A stretch of DNA of 64,000 nucleotides, taken from the NCBI GenBank assembly GCA_945874735.1, contig CAMCHI010000001.1, positions 112,662 through 176,661 of the forward strand. Direction: 5' to 3'. Within the stretch, counting starts at the first letter, position 1. Each line of letters opens with the position of its first letter. A program made the translations under genes and the position numbers. This document shows positions 1-8,984 of this stretch, piece by piece. The stretch is from an uncultured Arcanobacterium sp. (GTDB lineage: Bacteria; Actinomycetota; Actinomycetes; Actinomycetales; Actinomycetaceae). The notes under the pieces are model-generated. The model had not been told where the DNA came from. It saw nothing but the letters and a program-made list of their open reading frames with translations, and did no database searches.

Positions 1-1599
1 GCCCATGCTTTATGGGCAGATAGTTTAATTGTAGAAACTGATGAGCGAGTAGCAGGGTTTTTAGCTTTGGGTATGGGCAAGGCAGGGCACCCTTGTGCGG
101 TAGTAGTAACTTCTGGCTCTGCAGTGGCTAATTTACATCCAGCGGTGGAAGAAGCAGCTTATAGTGGAGTGCCGTTAGTGGTGGTGTCTGCTGATCGTCC
201 CGCAGAATTACGCGGAGTGCAAGCCTCGCAAACTACTAATAATTTGGCAGTATTGGCTGGGTCAGTACGTGACAGTCGTGAGGTGAGTGGGGATTTTCCC
301 CAATTGCGAGCAGTGGCAAATCAGGTGCGGCGTTTGGCGCAGGTGGCTATTGGGCAAGCATATGGTATTTTAGCCGGGCCAGTACATTTAAATGTGGTAT
401 TGCGTGAGCCGTTAGATACTCGTTTTAGTGATGAAGAAATTAGGGAGTATGCAAAGTCTTTAACTAAAGGGAACGGGAAGGAGTTTTCCGGACGTCCTCT
501 AAGAGAACAGACGGCTAAAACGGTGATAGTAGCTGGGCCGTCTACGGTTTTTACAGATTTAGAATCTGAGCTTGCGCAAATTGTGGTAGAGGCTAACTTG
601 CCAATTTTGGCAGAACCTAGCAGTATATTTTGGGCTTGTTCGCAAGCTATGCCTAGTCATCCGTTGTTACTATCTGCGCCGTTAGGGGCAGATATTGAGC
701 GGGTGATTGTGTTAGGGCATCCTACTTTAACGCGGGAAGTGGCGACTTTGTTAGCTAATCCTGAGTTAGAAGTTATTGCAGTGGCAGAAAATCCTACTTA
801 TACCGATGTTTCTGGTAATGCGGATCAAGTGATTATGCCAGAGCAGTTAGGGCAATGGTTGGATACTGATTTAACTTGGCTTGCTGCTTGGCAGCATTTA
901 GCTTTGCAGGTAAGACGGCAGATCAACCAGTATTTTGGCACACCTCGTGTTTTGGATTATGCGGGAGTGGCTTTTGCTTTAGGTAAAGCAATGCAAAACT
1001 ATCCGGTAGATACTTTTTTAGCTGCTTCTTCTATTGTGCGGGAAGTAAATTTATATGCGCCGGTGGGTACCAGAGCTTATTTAGCTAATCGCGGGTTGGC
1101 AGGAATTGACGGAAATGTGTCTACTGCGTGTGGTGTGGCCTTGGCGACGGGCGCGCCTACTCGCGTAGTAGTAGGAGATTTAGCTTTTTTGCATGATTTA
1201 GGTGCTTTGGTGACCTTGGTAGAGCAGGCTAGGCAGATGAGTAGTGCTCCACTTAGATTGCAAGTGGTGGTAATAGACGATGGGGGTGGTTCATTGTTTA
1301 GTACTTTAGAGTATGGGGCAGGGCCACTTGATCGTTTTGCGCGCGTATTTCAGGCGAAACGTGATTTTCCTATTGCCGATTTTCTAAGGGCTTTAGAGCA
1401 GCAGATAAAAGTGCAGGAGTTTGTTGGAGATGTTTGGCAATTGCAAGAACTCTTGCGGGAAGAAATCGTGGGGGTAGAGGTGTTGTATGTGTCGTTATCT
1501 GCTAAGTCTTTGCCGGAAATGCGGGAAAATCGGGCAGCTTTGCGTGCCGAATTACTATCTTTGTGGAGTCATTCCAATTCCCAGGAATTTTCCAGCTAA
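1..1599 (+). CDS. menD: MenD, 2-succinyl-5-enolpyruvyl-6-hydroxy-3-cyclohexene-1-carboxylate synthase (5' truncated by window edge)
   Basis: This thiamine-diphosphate enzyme joins isochorismate and 2-oxoglutarate to give SEPHCHC, the first committed step of menaquinone synthesis. The frame is open from base 1, and the first visible residues lead into a DERxAGFxALG stretch that in MenD proteins lies near residue 55, so roughly 35-40 N-terminal residues lie outside the window. The segments SGSAVANLHPAVEEA and GPVHLNVVLREPL belong to the Pyr domain; GIDGNVSTACGVALA and VVIDDGGGSLFSTLEYG (GDG-like ThDP/Mg binding region) to the PP domain. Stop TAA is at 1597. menF and menG follow within 4 kb, which supports the pathway assignment. 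The upstream context cannot be seen. Confidence 0.93.
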   Translation, partial: AHALWADSLIVETDERVAGFLALGMGKAGHPCAVVVTSGSAVANLHPAVEEAAYSGVPLVVVSADRPAELRGVQASQTTNNLAVLAGSVRDSREVSGDFPQLRAVANQVRRLAQVAIGQAYGILAGPVHLNVVLREPLDTRFSDEEIREYAKSLTKGNGKEFSGRPLREQTAKTVIVAGPSTVFTDLESELAQIVVEANLPILAEPSSIFWACSQAMPSHPLLLSAPLGADIERVIVLGHPTLTREVATLLANPELEVIAVAENPTYTDVSGNADQVIMPEQLGQWLDTDLTWLAAWQHLALQVRRQINQYFGTPRVLDYAGVAFALGKAMQNYPVDTFLAASSIVREVNLYAPVGTRAYLANRGLAGIDGNVSTACGVALATGAPTRVVVGDLAFLHDLGALVTLVEQARQMSSAPLRLQVVVIDDGGGSLFSTLEYGAGPLDRFARVFQAKRDFPIADFLRALEQQIKVQEFVGDVWQLQELLREEIVGVEVLYVSLSAKSLPEMRENRAALRAELLSLWSHSNSQEFSS

Positions 1600-1703
1600 T
1601 ATTCACGCTAGTTAAAGTTAGCTTTGGAATTATTATTTGCAGATAAGTTTTTACACAGACACTTAATGCTTATAAGTATTACTAGATTACAAGGTGGAAT
1701 TAA

Positions 1704-3131
1704 ATGTCAGATGAGAAATTTGCGCCTAAAGCTCAGCGTCCAGTGGTTTATGGGGGTGAGTTTGGTAAACTTTCAACAGCAAATGAGGAAGTGCTGGAGG
1801 AAAATACGGGAGTAGACACCTTGCCCGTAGCAGATGTGATAAGTCAGGCTAATTCAACAGACCAAGCTACTTCTAATGCTTTTGCTGAGGCGACAAATCA
1901 GACAAGTGACGCCAGTGATAATGCGCCTAGTGTTTTCTTGCCGGTGCATTCCACCTCTGAAACTCAAGTAACGCCAGTAATGCCCGTTACTGCTGAGGTA
2001 ACTACTGGAAAACCGAAGCGTAAGCGTCGCCGTCCTGGCTGGTTCGCGTTAATAGTGGCAGTAGTGGTAGCTTCCCTATTGGGTGCAAGTTTAGGGATGT
2101 ACGCTGTGCAATTGCGTTACCAAGGGGCGCGTCCAGTAGCGATTCCGGTAGCAGCAAAACGAGTAGAGCCGGTAGTGACTTCACAGGGAGAAACTCCTGA
2201 TTGGCAGGCGGTAGCAGAAACCGTAGGTGGATCAGTAGTGGCTATCCGCTCCAGCAATGGAGAAACTGGTGGCAGTGGTTCGGGAGTTATTATTGACGAA
2301 GCTGGCCATATTTTGACTAATGAACACGTGATTTCTAACGCGGAAGAAATCACGGTAACTCTTGCCGATGGTAGACTCTATCATGCTGATATTGTTGGTT
2401 TTGATGCGGCCACTGATTTGGCAGTGATTAGTTTGCGCAATGCGCCAGATAATTTATCAGTGGCAGCTTTAGGAAATTCAGATGAACTGCAAGTGGGGCA
2501 AGCCGTCACCGCTATTGGTAATCCTTTAGGGTTGAGTCACACGATGACCACCGGTATTATTTCGGCATTAAATCGTCCAGTGCAAACTGTTAATGCTCAA
2601 AGTTCAACAGGTGAGGCTGCTACTGTTTTAACTAACGCAGTGCAAATAGATGCAGCTGTTAATCCGGGCAATTCTGGTGGGCCTGTGTTTGATGCGCAGG
2701 GACGAGTAATTGCAATTGCTTCTTCCATTGCTAGTACTTCAACACTAAATGGTTCAGGGGCTGGAAATATCGGTATCGGTTTTGGTATTCCGATTAATTT
2801 GGCAAAAAATATCGCTAACCAGTTGATTGAAAATGGTGTGGCTAAGCACGCATACCTAGGAGTGCGTATTAAGGACGGAATTGCTCAGTACGGAAATGAA
2901 GCACGGTTAGGAGCGCTGGTGGAGAGTGTAGAGGAGGGAACTCCTGCTGCCAAGGGTAATATTCAGTCTGGCGATGTGATTGTAGGAATTGACGGCCATG
3001 CGGTAGTGTCGGCTGCTTCTCTTACTGGCTATGTGCGCCAGTATTCAGCTGGGGATATGGTAACTCTTCGGATTGCTCGTAATGGAGAACTGCAAGAAAT
3101 AGACGTTACTTTGGCGGTTCGTGCAGATTAA
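1704..3131 (+). CDS. HtrA/DegP-like membrane-anchored serine protease with PDZ domain
   Basis: A 475-residue trypsin-like protease expected to work outside the membrane in envelope protein quality control. Residues 1-105 are a hydrophilic Ser/Thr/Ala-rich cytoplasmic tail, followed by a basic stop (KPKRKRRR, 103-110) and one transmembrane helix at about 113-136. The protease domain follows with the triad His208 (TNEHVI), Asp238 (AATDLA) and Ser324 (NPGNSGGPVF). A PDZ domain covers about 384-470 (YLGVRI...GDVIVGIDG). The start ATG at 1704 has a GGTGGA site just upstream; a start at 1624 belongs to another frame. The gene stands between menD and the convergent menF and has its own terminator. 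The family (PepD/HtrA) is common in actinobacteria; which paralog this is cannot be told. Confidence 0.9.
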   Translation: MSDEKFAPKAQRPVVYGGEFGKLSTANEEVLEENTGVDTLPVADVISQANSTDQATSNAFAEATNQTSDASDNAPSVFLPVHSTSETQVTPVMPVTAEVTTGKPKRKRRRPGWFALIVAVVVASLLGASLGMYAVQLRYQGARPVAIPVAAKRVEPVVTSQGETPDWQAVAETVGGSVVAIRSSNGETGGSGSGVIIDEAGHILTNEHVISNAEEITVTLADGRLYHADIVGFDAATDLAVISLRNAPDNLSVAALGNSDELQVGQAVTAIGNPLGLSHTMTTGIISALNRPVQTVNAQSSTGEAATVLTNAVQIDAAVNPGNSGGPVFDAQGRVIAIASSIASTSTLNGSGAGNIGIGFGIPINLAKNIANQLIENGVAKHAYLGVRIKDGIAQYGNEARLGALVESVEEGTPAAKGNIQSGDVIVGIDGHAVVSAASLTGYVRQYSAGDMVTLRIARNGELQEIDVTLAVRAD

Positions 3132-3178
3132 CCAGCAGTGGCAGTCTATTTAGGCGTGAAGTGTTTGTTTTAGACACT

Positions 3179-3220
3179 AAAGGGTGTGCTAGCAATTTGC
3201 TTAGCACACCCTTTTGTTTT
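3179..3220 (+). terminator. Rho-independent terminator after the HtrA-like gene
   Basis: A 13-bp perfect stem (AAAGGGTGTGCTA at 3179-3191 against 3202-3214) around a 10-base loop is followed by TTTGTTTT. It lies between the convergent protease and menF genes. The T-rich side faces the plus strand, so it mainly serves the protease gene. Confidence 0.85.
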
Positions 3221-3257
3221 AATTTATAGAGCTTATGTTTAAGGCAAAAGTGTGGGC

Positions 3258-4754
3258 TTATGGGAGAGAAGGGGTGAAAGCCTGCAAAATTGGTTGGAAT
3301 TTTGCTTGAGTTTCTTGTAGTTCATTTTGTGGATATGAATTTTGCATAATGCCACAGCCTGCCCAAGCGTCTAAATTAGTGCTGGAATTTATTTGAGCGC
3401 ATCGCAAAGCAATAGCCCATTGCCCTACGTCCCCACTGGCCAGCCAGCCTACAGGGGCGCCGTAGCGTTTTCGGTCTATTGGCTCGATTTGAGCAATTAA
3501 ATCAAGAGCGTTCATGCGCGGAGTGCCGCCTAACGCAGCAGTAGGATGTAACAGTCCTGCTGCGTCTAGTACGTTTAATCCGTTGTTAAGCGTGGCTTTT
3601 ATGTCGGTAGCTAGATGTATAACGTTGGGTAACTCTAGTATGTAAGTTTGCCCAGTTTGTACTTGTTGTTCTGCTAATACTTCTTGCACTGATTGCAAAG
3701 CCAAATGATGTTCAGCCATATCTTTAGCAGAGTTTTGTAATTGTGTACTTAAAGCGGTGATGTCACTGTGGGAAGTTTTAGGGAGAGTACCTGCTAATAC
3801 GCGCGCCCAAATTTCTTGAGGGTTAATGTGGGTTAAAGGAAGATTATTATGAGTGGAGGCTAATAGTTCCGGAGTAGCTCCCACTAAGTTGTCCACTCCA
3901 AACACCCAGGTTTGTGGATACCGTGCGTGTAGCATATAGCCTAAAGTGGAGGGGTGAAAAGGCTGAGTAGTATCTAAATTTATTTGCCTAGCTAGTACTA
4001 CTTTTTGTGCATTTCCCTCTTTTAATAGACTCACTAACTTGCTTACTCGTTGAGTCCAGGTATCGGCAGAGGGAAAGTGGGTTTCTTGTTTAATCGCCGG
4101 CAGGGTTTGGGGAAGCAGGATAGGTAATTGAGAAGAAGTGTGACTGGTAATTTTTACGTTATTTTGTTCATCAGCAATAAGAGTGGCTTGGTTTATTAAA
4201 CTGCTGGCTTGGATGGCTAAAGTATGTAACGGGGAAGTAGGAGAAAAATGTTGGGCAATATTTTCTACTTTTACCTCAGAGGTAAGGAAAGAAGAATCTG
4301 AGTCGTTACTTATATCTAAAACAGTGGGAGAATCTAGGTTTTGGATAAGAGTTACCCAGTTTTCTTCCCCGCGTTTGCCAAAGAGGATTTGGGGCACAAG
4401 TAAAGTAGAGCCAGCTGGAGAAGAAGCATGAAAACAAAAAGAGCCAAAGCTGAACAATCCGCTACCGGGTACTTGAGCCGTATCAGTTATTAGTGATTGT
4501 GCCATTAATTGTTTCCACCAAGTGCTGGCAGCAGTGAAACGATTGGAGGTATTGGCTGGTAAATCTAGACGAGTAGCAATCCCGAAGCCCACCATACCTT
4601 CTGGGTTACGCAACCAAAATTGTGCTAAGTGGGGAAGGCGTAAAAAGTGTTGCAATGCCGGAAGGTGCATAAGTGGCATAGAATGGACTAATAACTGTGG
4701 AATGTTCAACACAACTAACGATATTACGCTGGAAAGTGGTTTAATGCGTAACAT
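3258..4754 (-). CDS. menF: MenF, isochorismate synthase
   Basis: Converts chorismate to isochorismate, the entry step of the menaquinone pathway. About 498 residues from the chosen start. The C-terminal chorismate-binding fold is clear: KVVLARQI, GATPELLAS, RVLAGTLPKT, SAKDMAEHHLAL (Glu for Mg/acid-base), LHPTAALGGTPR and IDRKRYGAPVGW. A more upstream ATG at 4820 would place 22 extra residues antisense to the beginning of menG, so the ATG at 4754 (MLRIKPL) is preferred; ATG 4679 is another option but would remove a stretch resembling the family's N-terminus. No strong ribosome binding site decides this. With the 4754 start, its start codon overlaps that of the divergent menG in one CATG. It could in principle be another chorismate-using enzyme (salicylate synthase), but the men context favours MenF. 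Confidence 0.88.
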   Translation of the reverse strand: MLRIKPLSSVISLVVLNIPQLLVHSMPLMHLPALQHFLRLPHLAQFWLRNPEGMVGFGIATRLDLPANTSNRFTAASTWWKQLMAQSLITDTAQVPGSGLFSFGSFCFHASSPAGSTLLVPQILFGKRGEENWVTLIQNLDSPTVLDISNDSDSSFLTSEVKVENIAQHFSPTSPLHTLAIQASSLINQATLIADEQNNVKITSHTSSQLPILLPQTLPAIKQETHFPSADTWTQRVSKLVSLLKEGNAQKVVLARQINLDTTQPFHPSTLGYMLHARYPQTWVFGVDNLVGATPELLASTHNNLPLTHINPQEIWARVLAGTLPKTSHSDITALSTQLQNSAKDMAEHHLALQSVQEVLAEQQVQTGQTYILELPNVIHLATDIKATLNNGLNVLDAAGLLHPTAALGGTPRMNALDLIAQIEPIDRKRYGAPVGWLASGDVGQWAIALRCAQINSSTNLDAWAGCGIMQNSYPQNELQETQAKFQPILQAFTPSLP

Positions 4755-5448
4755 GAACCGTGCAACTTTAAGTAAGAAACCTGCAGAAATCGCAGGTATG
4801 TTTGATGATGTAGCGCGCAATTATGACCTAACCAACACTATATTGACGGGCGGTTTGGTGCATGGTTGGCGCAAAATCACTACCGAAGCATTAAATATCA
4901 CCCCGCAAATGCGGGTTTTAGATTTGGCAGCGGGGACGGGAACCTCGGCAGTGGAATATTATCGAGCAGGCGCACAAGTAGTGGCTACTGATTTTTCCTC
5001 TGGTATGATTGCGCAAGGCAAGAAACGTTACCCGTTTTTAACTTTTGAGCAGGCAGATGCTACTAATTTGCCCTATGCAGATAATTATTTTGATGCGGTT
5101 ACTATCTCGTATGGTTTGCGAAATATAGCTGCACAAAGTAAAGCATTACAAGAAATGTGGCGAGTAACGAAGCCGGGTGGCACGCTTTTGGTGTGTGAAT
5201 TTTCTAAGCCAGTAAATAGGGCTTTCGGGCAACTTTACCGCTGGTTTTTACAGCATGGAATGCCAGTTATTTCGCATGTTTTTTCTTCAGATGCGCCCGC
5301 CTATGACTACTTAGCTGAATCTATTTTAGATTGGCCAGATCAAGTTACTTTAGCTGGCAATATTGCTAAGGCTGGCTGGGTAGAAGTGGAATATAAAAAC
5401 TTAACCAACGGTTTGGTGGCTTTACATCGCGCTCGCAAACCACTATAA
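4744..5448 (+). CDS. menG: MenG/UbiE, demethylmenaquinone methyltransferase
   Basis: SAM-dependent C-methylation of demethylmenaquinone, the last step of menaquinone synthesis. About 234 residues from ATG 4744, with a GGAAAG site about 7 bases upstream; ATG 4753 (MNRATLSKKP) is an alternative three codons later. The frame is open far upstream to 4522, but that part is antisense to menF and not conserved-looking. Hallmarks: MFDDVARNYDLTN at the N-terminus, SAM motif I VLDLAAGTGT, NLPYADNYFDAVTISYGLRN, and MWRVTKPGGTLLVCEFSKP. It is transcribed away from menF and is followed by menJ after a 491-base gap. Confidence 0.93.
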   Translation: MRNMNRATLSKKPAEIAGMFDDVARNYDLTNTILTGGLVHGWRKITTEALNITPQMRVLDLAAGTGTSAVEYYRAGAQVVATDFSSGMIAQGKKRYPFLTFEQADATNLPYADNYFDAVTISYGLRNIAAQSKALQEMWRVTKPGGTLLVCEFSKPVNRAFGQLYRWFLQHGMPVISHVFSSDAPAYDYLAESILDWPDQVTLAGNIAKAGWVEVEYKNLTNGLVALHRARKPL

Positions 5449-5939
5449 ATTCTAAACTAACTGGTAGCTTTATAATTCTGTTTTGAGAGGAAAACAGTTA
5501 TAGATGCAACCTGGGTGAGTGAATAATTTAGAACGGTTAAGCTAAACACTTGTGTTTGGGTGGTTCGGTTAGCGAGTAAAAATTTAAACAAAAATTTGAG
5601 GGAGTCGGGATAGGCTTCCTCATTTTTGTAGCTGAGATAAGTTTGTGGATATAAGGTGACACATACCTCAGTGTTTCGGGACTTAAGGCGGTATTGTGTT
5701 AGGTGTTTCGCATTTGTGGTGAAAAAAATTTTATATTGCCAAAAAACCCTGATTTTTCAAGGAAATTGTAGAGTAGAAACAGGGGAGATGAGGGGTTATT
5801 ACTATTTTCGACTAGGGACTAACGATTTACGCACATTTATTGTTCCGTAAATATGGAAAATTGGAGGTGTTAGCGACACGTCTATGACGTAAACTTTCAT
5901 AGGATATAGATATTTTCAACAAGCGGAAGCGGTGAATAA
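5449..5939. other. 491-base non-coding gap between menG and menJ
   Basis: No convincing gene: the only moderately long frame (5656-5850) has no family signal or ribosome binding site. It holds a TATAAT-like hexamer at 5471-5476, a small perfect hairpin AAACACTTGTGTTT near 5550, and a clear intrinsic terminator at 5598-5627. The final 300 bases must contain the promoter of the menJ-nuo operon, but no -35/-10 pair can be named with confidence. Confidence 0.6.
5598..5627 (+). terminator. Intrinsic terminator 150 bases after menG
   Basis: GAGGGAGTC (5598-5606) pairs with GGCTTCCTC (5613-5621) in nine pairs including two G-U wobbles, with loop GGGATA, followed by ATTTTT. It ends menG transcription or a short RNA begun in the gap. 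Confidence 0.75.
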
Positions 5940-7220
5940 ATGCCCCTCACAGAAAAGGCTGATGTACTGATTGTGGGTGCCGGCCCTGCCGGTGCTTCCG
6001 CTGCGCATTACCTTGGGCAATACGGCTTACACGTGATTGTATTAGAAAAATCAGCTTTTCCGCGCGATAAAGTATGTGGTGATGGTTTAACTCCCCGAGC
6101 TGTTTCTGAGCTACTACGCATGGGATTTACTATTCCCGAAGAAGAAGGTTGGGTGCGCAATTATGGTCTACGAGCTTACGGAGGAGGGCACAAAATTGAA
6201 GTGCCTTGGCCAGAACTAAACTCACAACCAAGTTACGGTTCGGCTGCGCCCCGTCTGAAGTTTGACCATAAATTAATTCAGCACGCTCAAAAATCCGGAA
6301 TTGATTTGCGGGAAAATATGACGGTAACTCGTCCTGCATATGCAGAAAATTCCCAGCGAATTATTGGTGTGTACGCTCGTAATAATCAAAGTGGTGACAA
6401 ACAAGAACAGTTATTTACTGCTAAATACGTGATAGACGCAGGTGGAGTTTCAGCACGTATTGCCACTGCGGCGGGACGAGAAAAAATACAAAATCGCCCA
6501 ATGGGAGTAGCTGTACGTACCTATTTTACTTCTCCTTTAGCTAATTCCGACATGATGGAGTCCCATTTGGAACTCTGGGCAGGTAAACCTCGTGAATCAG
6601 AGTTATTGCCTGGTTATGGTTGGGTATTTGCAGTGGGAGATGGATTGGTAAATGTAGGTTTAGGTTCACTTTCCTCCACTGCTAAACCCACTGGCATAGA
6701 CTACCGAGCAGTTTTCCAAACTTGGTTGGAAAACGTACCAGCTGAATGGGAATTAACCCCCGAAAACCAGCATGGGCAAATTCGTTCGGCTGCTTTGCCA
6801 ATGGCTTTCAATCGTAAACCACACTATGCCGATGGTTTAGCGTTAGTAGGAGACGCAGGCGGTATGGTATCGCCATTTAATGGTGAAGGTATCGCTTATG
6901 CTTTAGCAGCGGGACGGATTTTGGCAGAACACATTACGCAAGCCTTAGGGCGTAACACTTCCGCCCAAGCCGAACGAGCTATGCACCAATATCCGGTGGA
7001 ATTACGTGAAGAATTAGGTGGCTACTACACGCTAGGACGCGGATTTGCCGCTTTGATTGAGCGACCAGAAGTAATGCGTATATGCGTTAAATACGGCTTA
7101 CCACGCCCCGTTTTAATGCGTCTGGTAATGAAATTGCTTTCAGATGCTTATGACCGACGCGGAGGCGATTGGATGGATCGGTTAATTACCGCCTTGACCA
7201 AGGTGGTGCCAAAAGCTTGA
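5940..7220 (+). CDS. menJ: MenJ-like FAD-dependent geranylgeranyl reductase family protein
   Basis: A 426-residue flavoprotein of the geranylgeranyl reductase family. Actinobacterial members beside men genes (MenJ, Rv0561c of M. tuberculosis) saturate one isoprene unit of the menaquinone tail. The N-terminal Rossmann motif is VLIVGAGPAGASAA (residues 9-22), followed by KVCGDGLTPRAV typical of the family, and the second FAD motif LVGDAGGMVSPFNGEGIAYAL. There is no transmembrane segment; the protein probably acts at the membrane face. Start ATG 5940 follows a GGAAG site. Its position between menG and nuoA matches a conserved actinobacterial arrangement. Substrate is inferred from family and context. 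Confidence 0.85.
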   Translation: MPLTEKADVLIVGAGPAGASAAHYLGQYGLHVIVLEKSAFPRDKVCGDGLTPRAVSELLRMGFTIPEEEGWVRNYGLRAYGGGHKIEVPWPELNSQPSYGSAAPRLKFDHKLIQHAQKSGIDLRENMTVTRPAYAENSQRIIGVYARNNQSGDKQEQLFTAKYVIDAGGVSARIATAAGREKIQNRPMGVAVRTYFTSPLANSDMMESHLELWAGKPRESELLPGYGWVFAVGDGLVNVGLGSLSSTAKPTGIDYRAVFQTWLENVPAEWELTPENQHGQIRSAALPMAFNRKPHYADGLALVGDAGGMVSPFNGEGIAYALAAGRILAEHITQALGRNTSAQAERAMHQYPVELREELGGYYTLGRGFAALIERPEVMRICVKYGLPRPVLMRLVMKLLSDAYDRRGGDWMDRLITALTKVVPKA

Positions 7221-7341
7221 ATAAGAACTCAATGATTTTAGAAAAAACACCTAAGAACTTGGCTGAATGGAAGTTCTCAAACACGCCAGAAATGCCAAGT
7301 CTAACCAAGTCAGCAGGACTGAAAGAAGCGAGGGAGATAAG

Positions 7342-7704
7342 ATGAATCCTTATGTTCCAATTTTGATCATGATTGCCGCTGCTGCCTTAGTGGCATTTGG
7401 CGGCTTAGTAGCTTCGGCTATTCTTGGTCCAAAACAATACAATCGCGTTAAAGTGCTTAACTATGAATGTGGAGTGGAAGCCACTCCGGATGGCGGCACT
7501 GCGCGTCGCTTCCCTATTAAGTATTTTTTGACGGCTATGACTTTCATTATCTTCGATATTGAAGTTATCTTCCTTTACCCGTGGGCAGTTTCTAATGATC
7601 AGCTTGGGTTATTTGGTTTGATTGCTATGGCAACCTTCGTATTGCTAATTACCGTGCCATTTATTTATGAATGGCGTCGTGGCGGTTTGGATTGGAGTGA
7701 ATAA
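7342..7704 (+). CDS. nuoA: NADH-quinone oxidoreductase subunit A
   Basis: Small membrane subunit of proton-pumping complex I, 120 residues with three transmembrane helices. The conserved loop YNRVKVLNYECGVEA and the acidic TFIIFDIEVIFLYPW stretch identify it. The chosen start ATG 7342 has AGGGAG six bases upstream; an in-frame ATG at 7267 would add 25 hydrophilic residues without a ribosome binding site. It opens a 14-gene complex I operon whose members overlap or nearly touch, ending at 23365. A 7-bp inverted repeat (7254-7260/7271-7277) lies in the leader. Confidence 0.95.
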   Translation: MNPYVPILIMIAAAALVAFGGLVASAILGPKQYNRVKVLNYECGVEATPDGGTARRFPIKYFLTAMTFIIFDIEVIFLYPWAVSNDQLGLFGLIAMATFVLLITVPFIYEWRRGGLDWSE

Positions 7705-7707
7705 GTA

Positions 7708-8265
7708 ATGGGATTAGAAGAAAAAATTCCGCAAGGAATTGGCTTAACCTCACTAGAAGCAGTGCTAGGTTGGGCACGTGCCCGTTCTCCTTGGCCAGTC
7801 ACGATGGGCTTGGCGTGCTGTGCAATTGAAATGATGGCTTTCGGCGCTACCCGTTATGATGCTTCCCGTATCGGCATGGAAGTGTTCCGTGCTTCGCCTC
7901 GTCATGCCGACTTAATGATTATCTCGGGACGGGTGAGCCATAAAATGGCTCCCGTAGTACGCAATATCTATGATCAAATGGCTGCACCTAAATGGGTAAT
8001 TTCTATGGGTGCTTGTGCCTCTACCGGCGGTATGTTCAACAACTATGCGCTAGTACAAGGCATTGACCATATTGTGCCGGTAGATATTTATTTACCTGGT
8101 TGCCCGCCTCGTCCAGAAATGTTGATTAACGCGATTTTTGAGTTACGTAACCAGTTAATGGAGAAAGCTCCAATTGGAAAACACCGCATTGAGATGTGTA
8201 AAGCTGCCGAAGAAGCTGCTTTGCGGGCTGAACCAATTGAATTGCAGAAAGGACTACTAGCATGA
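7708..8265 (+). CDS. nuoB: NADH-quinone oxidoreductase subunit B
   Basis: Peripheral-arm subunit carrying the terminal [4Fe-4S] cluster N2, which hands electrons to menaquinone. 185 residues. The cluster ligands are visible: the tandem cysteines of [10 protein letters not shown], the cysteine of [12 protein letters not shown] and that of [10 protein letters not shown]. It starts three bases after nuoA and its stop overlaps the nuoC start by four bases (ATGA). Confidence 0.96.
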   Translation: MGLEEKIPQGIGLTSLEAVLGWARARSPWPVTMGLACCAIEMMAFGATRYDASRIGMEVFRASPRHADLMIISGRVSHKMAPVVRNIYDQMAAPKWVISMGACASTGGMFNNYALVQGIDHIVPVDIYLPGCPPRPEMLINAIFELRNQLMEKAPIGKHRIEMCKAAEEAALRAEPIELQKGLLA

Positions 8266-8984
8266 GCGAACAGCTAAACGACTTAGTAGTAGCTCCTAAT
8301 CAGGCAGGAAATGGTGCAGTAGGGGCAGAAAGTTTAGGCTTACGCACTGGAATGTGGGGAGTACACGGCAGTGCCGACACTACTGGTTTTAGTGATTTCA
8401 GAGAAGAAATCAGTATTTCCGCGCCAGCTACACGTCCATATGGCGGATGGTTTGATGAAGTAGTAGATATTCTTATCGAGTTACTTAATGCCAATGGTTA
8501 CGATCCAGCTACTGTGATTGAAAAAGTCGTGGTAGATCGGGAACAATTAGTAATTTTCGTGCAACGGGAACGGATTCAAGAAGTAGCACGTTATTTGCGC
8601 GATGACCAAGATTTGCGTTTTGAGATGTGCCTTGGAGTTTCTGCCGTCCACTATCCACATGATAAAGGACGAGAACTACACGCTTATATTCCATTCTTCT
8701 CCATCACGCACAATCGTATGTTGGCTTTAGAAGTAGCAATTCCAGAAGCAGATCCGCATATGCCATCCCTAGCACCTATATATCCGGGTGCTGACTGGCC
8801 AGAACGCGAAGCATTCGACTTAATGGGAATTATTTTTGACGGTCATCCAGGTTTAGCGCGCTCTGCAATGCCTGACGATTGGGTAGGACACCCACAGCGC
8901 AAGGATTACCCGCTAGGTGGTATTCCAGTTGAATATAAGGGCGCTGTAATTCCGCCACCGGACACTCGGAGGGAGTACAACTAA
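8262..8984 (+). CDS. nuoC: NADH-quinone oxidoreductase subunit C
   Basis: Hydrophilic 30-kDa-type subunit of the complex I connecting arm, 240 residues and separate from nuoD (not fused as in E. coli). Family signature [18 protein letters not shown] and [15 protein letters not shown] near the C-terminus. The first 50 residues are a poorly conserved extension, as in other actinobacterial NuoC. Overlaps nuoB by four bases and nuoD by one. Confidence 0.95.
   Translation: MSEQLNDLVVAPNQAGNGAVGAESLGLRTGMWGVHGSADTTGFSDFREEISISAPATRPYGGWFDEVVDILIELLNANGYDPATVIEKVVVDREQLVIFVQRERIQEVARYLRDDQDLRFEMCLGVSAVHYPHDKGRELHAYIPFFSITHNRMLALEVAIPEADPHMPSLAPIYPGADWPEREAFDLMGIIFDGHPGLARSAMPDDWVGHPQRKDYPLGGIPVEYKGAVIPPPDTRREYN

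Noticed and set aside
3258..4820. menF start at 4820
   Set aside because: Would run 67 bases antisense into the conserved beginning of menG, and the extra residues are not MenF-like.
5656..5850. A 64-codon plus-strand frame between menG and menJ
   Set aside because: Lies in an AT-rich leader, no ribosome site, composition unlike a real protein.
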